DNA of 63,759 nt. Source: Halomarinibacterium sp041392205. GTDB lineage: Bacteria > Bacteroidota > Bacteroidia > Flavobacteriales > Flavobacteriaceae. Position numbers and translations under genes: made by a program. The DNA lies in NCBI GenBank assembly GCA_041392205.1, contig JAWKMO010000011.1, forward strand, positions 1 to 63,759, given 5' to 3'. Position 1 is the first letter of the stretch; the number at the start of each line of letters is the position of its first letter. Below, in pieces: positions 33,306 through 41,063 of the stretch. Below the pieces are notes generated by a model. That model did no database searches. It was not told the origin of the DNA and saw nothing but the letters and a program-made list of their open reading frames with translations.

Positions 33306-33808
33306 TGGAAGAAGAAATAGTCAATAGAGTTGCCAATAGTGCGTTAGTTACTTTCGATCTGGAAGATTTTTATCCTGAAGGAAAACGAATGGCTTTAGAC
33401 ATTGCCCCTTGGCTTTTTGAAGGCACTATTCTTCGTGAAAAAGAATTCCGAAGCCAAGTTAAAAGCCTCAATCTTTCAGCATTTCATAATGCCTTTGTGG
33501 CCCTCTATTGTTCTACCCAAGCCATCATCCCTGGATGGGCCTATATGTTGGTTTCACTTCAATTAGCGAAAACATCAAAAAAAGTGATTGTAGGATCTTT
33601 GAACGATTTAGAAACCCTGCTTTTTTCAGAAATTATTGAAAAGATGGATCTTTCTTCCTTTAAAGATAAGCCTGTTATTATTAAAGGGTGTGCGCATAAA
33701 CCTATCCCAGAAAATGCTTTTGTTCTGTTAGCCCAAAAACTTCAGCCGGTTGCCAAAAGTATTATGTTTGGTGAAGCCTGCTCTTCGGTGCCTCTTTTCA
33801 AAAAATAG
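33305..33808 (+). CDS. DUF2480 protein, last gene of the suf operon
   Basis: 167 residues, soluble, no signal peptide. It belongs to the Bacteroidota family DUF2480 of unknown function: FDLEDFYPEGKRMALDIAPW, REKEFRSQVK, FVALYCSTQAIIPGWAYM, IIKGCAHKPIPENAFV, FGEACSSVPLFKK. Its three cysteines, C69, C129 and C159, lie in the three most family-like motifs. The 1-bp overlap with the SufT-like gene and the end position in the operon suggest a part in iron-sulfur assembly or repair, which is inference. Confidence 0.85.
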   Translation: MEEEIVNRVANSALVTFDLEDFYPEGKRMALDIAPWLFEGTILREKEFRSQVKSLNLSAFHNAFVALYCSTQAIIPGWAYMLVSLQLAKTSKKVIVGSLNDLETLLFSEIIEKMDLSSFKDKPVIIKGCAHKPIPENAFVLLAQKLQPVAKSIMFGEACSSVPLFKK

Positions 33809-33857
33809 TCCCTCCGTTTTTTTTTCAAGCTTTGTGCGAAAAGTTTGAAGGAAATAC

Positions 33858-33865
33858 TACTTTTG
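33858..33865 (+). promoter_or_regulatory. Candidate -7 box for the DUF3078 gene
   Basis: TACTTTTG fits TAnnTTTG, 25 bp before the ATG at 33891. The nearest TTTG upstream is at 23 nt instead of 19, so the -33 element is doubtful. Confidence 0.4.
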
Positions 33866-33890
33866 CCGAAAATTTAAAAAACATTTAAAA

Positions 33891-34814
33891 ATGAAAAAAC
33901 ACCTAGTTTTTATTCTATTGCTTACGGTTAGCCATTTTGTTATTGCTCAAGATGACGCAACTTCGGAGGAAGGCCCTAAGGACGGATGGACCAGAGCAGG
34001 AAATGTGTCACTCCTTTTTAGTCAAGCTGCTTTTAATGCCGAATGGACAGGAGGGGGTACAAACAATTATGCTGCAAACCTTAACTTATCTTACACAGCC
34101 AACTACAAAAGTGGTGATTGGAGCTGGGACAACCGATTGTTAGTAGATTATGGAATTAGTAAAACGAAGGATCAAGAATTTACTCGTAAAACCAGTGACC
34201 GTGTTGAAATTAACTCCATTTTAGGAAAACAAATATCCGAAAGCAAATGGTACTATTCCTATTTCTTAAACTTTAAAACCCAAATGACTTCTGGATATGT
34301 GTTTGGCGAAGATGCTAACGGTGATGAAATACGAACCGAAGCAACCAAAGCCTTTTCTCCTGCCTATATACAAACAGGCCCTGGGATGCTTTGGAAAAAA
34401 GACGACAACTTATTTGTAAACATTTCTCCTGCTACTGCAAAATTTATTTTTGTGAATGGTGATTTTACCAATGTAGGAAACAATCAAGCCGATATTGATG
34501 CCTTTAATGCAGGAGGTGGATATTTTGGAGTTGAAGCCAATGATACTATGCGTTTTGAATTTGGTGCTTCTTTAAATGCCTATGCAAAACTTAAATTGAT
34601 GGACAATATCTCTTTTGAAAACATTTTAAATCTTTACACCAATTATCTTGAGGATCCACAAAATGTGGATATTGACTATACTGCAAACTTAGTAATGACA
34701 GTTAACAAATGGATTTCGGCCAATGTAGCTTTCCAAGCCATATATGACGATAATGCTGTGAAAGCATTCCAAATTCGTGAAGGATTGGGAATAGGAGTTA
34801 CCTACGGTTTCTAA
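33891..34814 (+). CDS. DUF3078 outer-membrane protein
   Basis: 307 residues with a signal peptide (MKKHLVFILLLTVSHFVIAQ). The mature N terminus DGWTRAGNVSLLFSQAAFNAEW and GGGTNNYAANLNLSYTANY are typical of DUF3078. The remainder consists of amphipathic strands ending in an aromatic residue (GLGIGVTYGF), as in outer-membrane beta-barrels. Function in the family is unknown. It has its own -7-like box and is followed by a hairpin repeat before the convergent hflX gene. Confidence 0.85.
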   Translation: MKKHLVFILLLTVSHFVIAQDDATSEEGPKDGWTRAGNVSLLFSQAAFNAEWTGGGTNNYAANLNLSYTANYKSGDWSWDNRLLVDYGISKTKDQEFTRKTSDRVEINSILGKQISESKWYYSYFLNFKTQMTSGYVFGEDANGDEIRTEATKAFSPAYIQTGPGMLWKKDDNLFVNISPATAKFIFVNGDFTNVGNNQADIDAFNAGGGYFGVEANDTMRFEFGASLNAYAKLKLMDNISFENILNLYTNYLEDPQNVDIDYTANLVMTVNKWISANVAFQAIYDDNAVKAFQIREGLGIGVTYGF

Positions 34815-34832
34815 GAAACGTTTAATTTAAAT

Positions 34833-34971
34833 AAAAAGAGGCTGTCTGAAAAGTCTATAAATTGCTATGTCAGGTTGAGCGCAGTCGAAACCTACTTTGA
34901 TAATCTATAAGTTGCAGTTCTCGACTGCGCTCGAACAGACAAAAAAATTACTTTTCAAACAGCCGCTTTTT
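34833..34971. repeat. Intergenic imperfect long-hairpin element (139 bp), also a likely bidirectional terminator
   Basis: Outer arms AAAAAG-GGCTGTCTGAAAAGT (34833-34854) pair with the reverse-complementary segment at 34950-34971 with few mismatches. Inside, GAGCGCAGTCGA (34877-34888) is a perfect inverted match to TCGACTGCGCTC (34921-34932). The G+C-rich core stands out from the AT-rich surroundings. I recall that related GAGCGCAGTCGA-centred elements are interspersed in flavobacterial genomes, so this is probably a REP- or MITE-like unit. It fills the spacer between the convergent DUF3078 and hflX genes and ends in a T run on the plus strand. Confidence 0.75.
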
Positions 34972-36186
34972 TTATTGTTCTTCTTCGTAAAATTCTGGGT
35001 ATAAAAAATTATTATACGGAAAACGAGTTATGTGAATTTCCCTCACTTTTTCATATACTGTTTTCCGGAATTCCTCCAAATTTTCTTTATTTAAAGCAGA
35101 AATAAACAACGCATCCCCGTTTGTTTTTGCCATCCAGGTTTCCTTCCATTCCTCTAAGGTGTAATGTGCTTTGGATTTTTCAGTAACCAAATCGTCTCCC
35201 TCTATTTCTTCAGGTTTGTAGGCATCAATTTTATTGAAAACCATTAAGGTAGGTTTGTTGGCACTTTTTATTTCGTCTAAAATTGTATTCACCGAAGCTA
35301 TATGATCTTCAAAAGAAGGATGTGAAATATCTACAATGTGCAACAGCAAATCGGCCTCACGAACTTCATCCAAGGTACTTTTGAAGGATTCTACCAATTG
35401 GGTGGGGAGTTTTCTAATAAAGCCCACGGTATCACTTAACAAAAAAGGAAGGTTTCCAATAACTACTTTTCGAACAGTAGTATCTAAAGTAGCAAAGAGC
35501 TTGTTTTCGGCAAATACTTCACTTTTGCTTATTACATTCATTAAAGTAGATTTTCCCACATTGGTGTACCCAATTAAAGCTACCCGAACCAATGCACCAC
35601 GATTACCTCTTTGTATGGCCATTTGTTTGTCTATGGTTTCCATCTTCTTTTTTAGGAGTGCGATTCTATCCCGCACAATACGGCGGTCGGTTTCAATTTC
35701 GGTTTCTCCCGGTCCACGCATTCCTATTCCTCCTTTTTGTCTTTCTAAGTGGGTCCACATACCTGTAAGACGAGGGAGTAAATATTCGTACTGGGCTAAT
35801 TCTACTTGTGTCCTAGCATAGCTTGTTTGGGCCCTTTGGGCAAAAATATCTAGAATTAGATTGGTTCTATCTATAATTTTACATTGTAATACTTTCTCTA
35901 TATTTTTTTGTTGTGCGGGGGATAATTCGTCGTCAAAAATAGCCGTGCCAATTTCGTTTTCGTCTACATAGGTTTTAATTTCGTCCATTTTCCCCGTTCC
36001 AATAAAGGTTTTTGGGTTGGGTTTTTCCATTTTTTGGGTAAACCGTTTTAACACTTCTCCTCCTGCCGTATAGGCCAAAAATTCTAATTCGTCTAGGTAT
36101 TCTTGGGCTTTTTCTTCGTCTTGTTGCTTTGTGATAAGCCCAATAAGAATGACCTTTTCATATTCAATTTCTTTGTGTTCTAGCAT
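34972..36186 (-). CDS. hflX: Ribosome-associated GTPase HflX
   Basis: 404 residues. The N-terminal HflX domain (about 1-195) has AGGEVLKRFTQKMEKPNPKT, FIGTGKMDEI, DDELSPAQQKN and the glycine-rich GGIGMRGPGETEIETDRR. The G domain has G1 GYTNVGKST (206-214), G3 DTVGFIRKLP and G4 NKID. HflX splits stalled or heat-damaged 70S ribosomes. The gene overlaps no neighbour, and a -7 box lies 19 bp before the ATG. Its 3' end touches the hairpin element. Confidence 0.96.
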   Translation of the reverse strand: MLEHKEIEYEKVILIGLITKQQDEEKAQEYLDELEFLAYTAGGEVLKRFTQKMEKPNPKTFIGTGKMDEIKTYVDENEIGTAIFDDELSPAQQKNIEKVLQCKIIDRTNLILDIFAQRAQTSYARTQVELAQYEYLLPRLTGMWTHLERQKGGIGMRGPGETEIETDRRIVRDRIALLKKKMETIDKQMAIQRGNRGALVRVALIGYTNVGKSTLMNVISKSEVFAENKLFATLDTTVRKVVIGNLPFLLSDTVGFIRKLPTQLVESFKSTLDEVREADLLLHIVDISHPSFEDHIASVNTILDEIKSANKPTLMVFNKIDAYKPEEIEGDDLVTEKSKAHYTLEEWKETWMAKTNGDALFISALNKENLEEFRKTVYEKVREIHITRFPYNNFLYPEFYEEEQ

Positions 36187-36204
36187 AAATTTTTAATAAT
36201 ACTA

Positions 36205-36212
36205 CAAAGGTA
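36205..36212 (-). promoter_or_regulatory. Candidate -7 box for hflX
   Basis: Minus-strand TACCTTTG fits TAnnTTTG, 18 bp before the ATG at 36186. No clear TTTG at the -33 position. Confidence 0.4.
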
Positions 36213-36260
36213 CAAACTGTTTGCTGGGGATTTTTGTATTTTACATTCAAATTAATAGAA

Positions 36261-37229
36261 ATGCCAGAAAATACTACCGAGAAATCTAACCATTATGCCA
36301 TAGGGTTTTACAATTTGGAAAATTTATTTGATACTATTAATGATAAAAAAACACTAGATGATGATTTTACAGTAAATTCTCCAAGAAAATGGAATGAAAA
36401 GCGGTTTCAAAAAAAAATAGCTAACCTTGGAGCCGTTATTTCGAAGATGGGTCTAGAAAAAATTGGATTCCCTCCGGTATTACTTGGGGTTGCAGAAGTT
36501 GAAAATAAAATTGTATTGGAGCATTTAGTCACTTCAAAACAGCTTCAAAGTTTGGGATATTCGTTTGTCCATTTTGATTCCCCAGACGAACGCGGTATCG
36601 ATACTGCTTTGCTTTACCGATGTAATTATTTTTCAGTATTACAAGCAAAAACCCATACATTGTTAGTTCATAATGAGTTTGGCGAAAGAGATTTTACCAG
36701 AGATATTTTACATGTTGTTGGCAAATTAGATCGTCAAGAAATCCATGTACTCGTAAATCATTGGCCCTCTCGTAGGCAGGGAGCTTTAGAAACTGGCTAT
36801 AAAAGAATGGCTGCAGCACAAAAAATTCTAGAAATTATAGCGTCTATTTTAAAAGAAGATCCCAACGCACGAATTATTATTATGGGCGATTTTAATGATG
36901 ACCCACATAGTGAAAGTGTGAAAATGGTAACTACCGATTTTTTTTACAATCCTATGGAAGTCCTACTTTCAAAATACCAAGGTAGTTTACACCATGAAGA
37001 AACTTGGCATTTGTTTGATCAACTTATGGTGTCATATAATTTTTTACAAGGGGGTAATAATGCTTTTCAGTTTAAAAGCGCACACATTTATAACCCCAGA
37101 GAAATTAGGGAATACAAAGAACAATACAAGAACTTGCCTCTAAGAAGCTATGTAGGGAAAAAATATCTGGGAGGGTATAGTGATCACTTCCCCGTGTATG
37201 CTATATTTTCATTAAAAACAGTCCCCTAA
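36261..37229 (+). CDS. Endonuclease/exonuclease/phosphatase family protein, cytoplasmic form
   Basis: 322 residues of the EEP (DNase I-like) fold. Motifs: IGFYNLENLFDTIND, LLGVAEVENKIVLE, FDSPDERGIDTALLYR, VNHWPSRRQGALETGYKR, IIMGDFNDDPHSES and the C-terminal YSDHFPVYA, which supply the E, H, D, N and final H of the metal site. I start at the ATG at 36261 (MPENTTEKSN); the frame extends to a TTG nine codons earlier with no family match. There is no signal peptide, unlike the secreted paralogue at 50235-51284 with the same motifs. Substrate, nucleic acid or phosphoester, is unknown. Confidence 0.87.
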   Translation: MPENTTEKSNHYAIGFYNLENLFDTINDKKTLDDDFTVNSPRKWNEKRFQKKIANLGAVISKMGLEKIGFPPVLLGVAEVENKIVLEHLVTSKQLQSLGYSFVHFDSPDERGIDTALLYRCNYFSVLQAKTHTLLVHNEFGERDFTRDILHVVGKLDRQEIHVLVNHWPSRRQGALETGYKRMAAAQKILEIIASILKEDPNARIIIMGDFNDDPHSESVKMVTTDFFYNPMEVLLSKYQGSLHHEETWHLFDQLMVSYNFLQGGNNAFQFKSAHIYNPREIREYKEQYKNLPLRSYVGKKYLGGYSDHFPVYAIFSLKTVP

Positions 37230-37342
37230 CTACAAAGATTAATCGGGTTTTAATGGCATTTGTCTAAAAGTTAATAAATCGTTAATATTTACCATCTTTT
37301 TTATTTATTTTAGCCTCAAATAACAATCAATCTAAATTTGTG

Positions 37343-40090
37343 ATGAATACACTTTTACTCTTGTGTTTTAAAACAATTGCTAAAGTTCAAAAACCTTCTT
37401 TTTTACTTAGCTTTTTTATCGTTTTATTTAGCTTTCAAGCTTCGGCTCAATGCCCAATATTAGATGCAGGACCAGATCAATCCATAGAATGTGGAGGATC
37501 TGATGCAACACTAGAAATTACAATTAATGGGTTACCCGAATTAATTTTTCCGAATACTGGTACAAACACCTACCGTATTTCTATCCCAGAATGTCCCTTA
37601 CCTCCTTTAACCGGAAACCCAACTAATATTAATATAGATGATACCTTTTCATCTGTATTTCCATTAGAATTTGATTTTGAATATTATACAAACACGTATT
37701 CAAACTTTGTGGTAGGAGCTAATGGTAAAGTAACTTTTGACACCTCTTTAGCAGGTGATTTTGATGGTTGGAGCATTGATGATACAGAGCTTTTACCTTT
37801 TGTAGACAATAGTAGCTTTTTTTTAAATATGATTTATGGGGCGTTTCACGATATGAACCCTGGGGTAAGTGGTGAAATTAATTATTTCATCACAGGAACA
37901 GCCCCCGAAAGAGTTTTGGTGGTTAATTTTAATAATGTCCCGCATTTTGGATCTTCTTGTGATTCAGTTTTCTTTACTACACAACAAATAATTCTTTTTG
38001 AATCGACCAATATTATTCAAGTTAATTTAATTGAAAAACCCTTTTGTACTGCTTGGAACGACGGTCTAGCTACCCTTGGAATACAAGGAAATAATTTGGG
38101 AGAGTTTGCTGTACCTACAGATAGAAATACTGGGGTTTGGGAAGCTATAGATGAAACTTATTATTTTATTCCAGACGGTACTGTAGACCCTAATTCCTCT
38201 TTTGAAGTAACCAATTTAACAACGGGCTTAGTCGTTGCTACTTCGCTGCCTGTAACTGTTAGTCCTACCGAAACAACTACTTATTCTGTAGCCCTTACTT
38301 TTGATCTTCCTAACGGAACTCCCGTTACGCTTGAAGATCAGGTTGTTGTTACCGTATCGAGTAACTTTAGTGTGGATTTAGGAGAAAATCAGCAACTTTG
38401 TGAAACCCCAAGCTACGATATCACTGCAGAAGTTATTGATGGCAATCCAGCCGATGCTACTTTCTTATGGAATACCGGGGAAACAACTCAAACCATAACT
38501 GTAACAGCAACAGGAACATACACCGTTGAGGTAACTATTGCAGACTGTACCGTAATAGAAAGTGTGGACGTATTTTTTAATGAAGTTCCAGCCATTGATT
38601 TAGGAAACGATATCGCTACTTGTCTTTTAGACAGCATAACCTTAGATGCAACGCCTTCAAACTATAATATAGCAGATGTAACGTTTCAATGGAGTTTAGA
38701 CGGAAATGTGCTTGCAGGCGAAACTTCCAATACACTTGCTGTAACCGCTACAGGAGAGTATAGTGTAGTTGTAGATTATCAAGGTTGTATAGGAGAGGAT
38801 ACAATTATAGTAAGTCCAGCAAATGATATTGATATAAGTTTAGGAGAAGATTTTTCATCTTGTTTTAATGAGCTTGTTACCTTGGACGCAACCCCTACCA
38901 ATTATGACCCTTCTACAGCTATGTTTGAATGGAGTTTTAATGGAACTGTGCTAACAGGAGAAACCAGTGCCACCCTTATTGCTCAAGAACCTGGAAATTA
39001 TTCCGTCTTAGTGACGGTTGGGGTATGTACTGCCGAAGATACTGTAATTATTAGTCCTAGCAACGATATTGAAATAGCCTTAGGAGATAATTTTGAATCC
39101 TGTTTTGTGGAAGAGATTATTCTTGATGCCACCCCTGCAAATTACGATCCCACACTGGCAACTTACGAGTGGCGCTTAAATGGAACCCTAATTGCGGGTG
39201 AAACCAATGCTACTTTAATGGCTCAGGAGCCTGGCACTTACACTGTCCTAGTCGCAATTGGTGCCTGTACAGGTCAAGATAGTATTATCATAAGCCCTAG
39301 TAATGACATTGAAATAGCCTTGGGAGATGATTTTGAAACTTGTTTTGACGAAGGTATTATTCTAGATGCTTCTCCAGCAAATTATGACCCTGCCCTAGGA
39401 ACGTATCAATGGAGTTTAAATGGAACGCTACTTCCCAATGAAACACTTCCTACTCTAATCGTTACCGAATCCGGTAGTTACAGTGTTACCGTTTCTATAG
39501 GAGCCTGTATAGCCACCGATAGTATTGTAATTTCGGGTAGAGATGATTTGATAGTTACCGTAAACGAAGACTTTAAAACTTGTCCAGACGAAGTACAAAT
39601 TCTTACTGCTACCACTTCCGAAACCAATGTTGCCTACCAATGGTACCTAAATGGAGATGTTATTGTTGGAGCAACCGATAGCACTTTAGAAATTGCCGTA
39701 ACTTCTAGTAATGTAGGAGAGCAAATCTATTCTGTAACCATTTCTGTAGGAGATTGTACAGGAACTGATGCCGTAAGTGTAGTGCTATATGATGTTGGAA
39801 AATGTACCGTTTCAGAAGGGTTATCGCCCAATGGTGACGGATTAAATGATTGCTTAGATTTAGAATTTATACGAGATAGAGCAGGCGCCTTCTCTGTTGA
39901 AATATTCAATCGATACGGAATGAGTGTCTTTAAGCAAGATAATTATGTAAATGAGTTTTGTGGTATCGATCAAGATGGTAACGAATTAACCACAGGAACC
40001 TATTTCTATGTAATGAAATTCCCTTCCACAGATCCTGTCTATGGAAGTTTAAAAACAGGTTGGATTTACATTAACAAAGAAGTAAACTAA
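37343..40090 (+). CDS. Large repeat adhesin with T9SS type B (gliding-motility C-terminal) sorting domain
   Basis: 915 residues. A long signal region ends at SFQASAQ. The next ~310 residues hold an N-terminal domain with a lectin- or nidogen-like look (FVVGANGKVTFD, YGAFHDMNPGVSGEINYF, VNFNNVPHFG). Then six Ig-like repeats of about 80 residues follow, with four units exactly 240 bp apart in DNA. The last ~95 residues are the type B sorting domain: SEGLSPNGDGLNDCLDLEF, VEIFNRYGMSVFKQ, LTTGTYFYVMKF, GWIYINKE. I use the ATG at 37343; a GTG precedes it directly. The two downstream genes (PorP/SprF, OmpA) are its usual secretion partners. Confidence 0.88.
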   Translation: MNTLLLLCFKTIAKVQKPSFLLSFFIVLFSFQASAQCPILDAGPDQSIECGGSDATLEITINGLPELIFPNTGTNTYRISIPECPLPPLTGNPTNINIDDTFSSVFPLEFDFEYYTNTYSNFVVGANGKVTFDTSLAGDFDGWSIDDTELLPFVDNSSFFLNMIYGAFHDMNPGVSGEINYFITGTAPERVLVVNFNNVPHFGSSCDSVFFTTQQIILFESTNIIQVNLIEKPFCTAWNDGLATLGIQGNNLGEFAVPTDRNTGVWEAIDETYYFIPDGTVDPNSSFEVTNLTTGLVVATSLPVTVSPTETTTYSVALTFDLPNGTPVTLEDQVVVTVSSNFSVDLGENQQLCETPSYDITAEVIDGNPADATFLWNTGETTQTITVTATGTYTVEVTIADCTVIESVDVFFNEVPAIDLGNDIATCLLDSITLDATPSNYNIADVTFQWSLDGNVLAGETSNTLAVTATGEYSVVVDYQGCIGEDTIIVSPANDIDISLGEDFSSCFNELVTLDATPTNYDPSTAMFEWSFNGTVLTGETSATLIAQEPGNYSVLVTVGVCTAEDTVIISPSNDIEIALGDNFESCFVEEIILDATPANYDPTLATYEWRLNGTLIAGETNATLMAQEPGTYTVLVAIGACTGQDSIIISPSNDIEIALGDDFETCFDEGIILDASPANYDPALGTYQWSLNGTLLPNETLPTLIVTESGSYSVTVSIGACIATDSIVISGRDDLIVTVNEDFKTCPDEVQILTATTSETNVAYQWYLNGDVIVGATDSTLEIAVTSSNVGEQIYSVTISVGDCTGTDAVSVVLYDVGKCTVSEGLSPNGDGLNDCLDLEFIRDRAGAFSVEIFNRYGMSVFKQDNYVNEFCGIDQDGNELTTGTYFYVMKFPSTDPVYGSLKTGWIYINKEVN
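38585..39784 (+). repeat. 240-bp in-frame tandem repeats encoding Ig-like domains
   Basis: Units begin at 38585, 38825, 39065, 39305 and 39545 with an exact 240-bp period. The encoded pattern is D-I-x-I-x-LG(E/D)(D/N)F-x-S/T-C, then LDATPxNYDP, then W-x-LNG(T)L-GET, then GxYSVxVxxGxC-x-x-D-(T/S)-I-ISPSN. Units three and four (39065-39544) are the most alike; the last unit has diverged. Confidence 0.9.
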
Positions 40091-40126
40091 TAATAAGCTA
40101 ACATTAAAAATAAACAACTCCCTATA

Positions 40127-41041
40127 ATGAAAAAACTCGCACTATTCGTACTTTTAGTTTGTATTATGTGTGTTGATATTGCCCAAGCGCAACAAGATCC
40201 ACAATATACCCAATATATGTACAATATGAATGTGGTGAACCCCGCTTATGCCGGTTCTAAAGAAACCCTTTCCCTAACAGCATTATATAGAAAACAATGG
40301 TCTGGCCTTGAAGGAGCCCCAGAAACCATTACTTTTTCTGGACACAGCCCAATAACCGATGAAGTAGGGTTAGGTCTTTCCCTCATAAAAGATGAATTAG
40401 GGCCCGTAAAAGAAACCAATGCCTATGTAGATTTTTCCTATACCTTACAAGTAGGAGAAACCTTAAAGCTAGCACTGGGTTTAAAAGCGGGAGCCACTTT
40501 TCACGATGTTGGATTAGCAGACATAGACTTACAAGACCCTAACGATCCTTTCTTTTCAGAAAATATTAACAACACCTATCCCAATATTGGGGCTGGAGCC
40601 TTTTTTTATGGAGATAATTTTTATGTAGGTCTTTCCGTCCCTAATTTTTTAAATTCAGTCCATTTAGACGAAAACGGATTAAAATACGGAAGTGAAACCA
40701 ATCACTATTTTGCTACTGCTGGTTACGTCTTCCAAGCTTCAGAGACTATTAAGTTAAAACCCTCGGTAATGGTAAAATCGGCTTTCGATGCACCACTTTC
40801 CTTTGACGGAAACCTAAATGCCTTATTTTATGAAAAGTTTGAAATAGGGGTTTCCTATCGCTTAGAAGATTCCTTTAGCGGTCTTGTAGGATTTCAAGCT
40901 ACCGATTATTTAAGAATTGGTTATGCCTACGATCACGTTATAAGTGAACTAGATGCCGTAGCTAGTGCTTCACACGAAGTTATTTTAACTTTCGATGTAT
41001 TCTTTAAGAAAAAATCACTTCGTTCCCCTAGATATTTCTAA
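40127..41041 (+). CDS. PorP/SprF family outer-membrane protein
   Basis: 304 residues, signal peptide ending CVDIAQAQ. Diagnostic start of the mature protein: QDPQYTQYMYNMNVVNPAYAGSKE (here residues 22-45), then LTALYRKQWSGLEGAPET, which defines PorP/SprF. The rest is a predicted beta-barrel ending in FKKKSLRSPRYF. SprF-type proteins are needed for export or surface attachment of specific type B T9SS cargoes, so the partner is most likely the repeat adhesin encoded 36 bp upstream. It is followed by the OmpA gene after 22 bp. Confidence 0.93.
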   Translation: MKKLALFVLLVCIMCVDIAQAQQDPQYTQYMYNMNVVNPAYAGSKETLSLTALYRKQWSGLEGAPETITFSGHSPITDEVGLGLSLIKDELGPVKETNAYVDFSYTLQVGETLKLALGLKAGATFHDVGLADIDLQDPNDPFFSENINNTYPNIGAGAFFYGDNFYVGLSVPNFLNSVHLDENGLKYGSETNHYFATAGYVFQASETIKLKPSVMVKSAFDAPLSFDGNLNALFYEKFEIGVSYRLEDSFSGLVGFQATDYLRIGYAYDHVISELDAVASASHEVILTFDVFFKKKSLRSPRYF

Positions 41042-41063
41042 TACCTAAAATTAGTTCATACCC

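Noticed and set aside
35336..35821. 161-codon open frame on the plus strand
   Set aside because: Lies wholly antisense within hflX, whose GTPase motifs are intact; the translation has no recognisable features.
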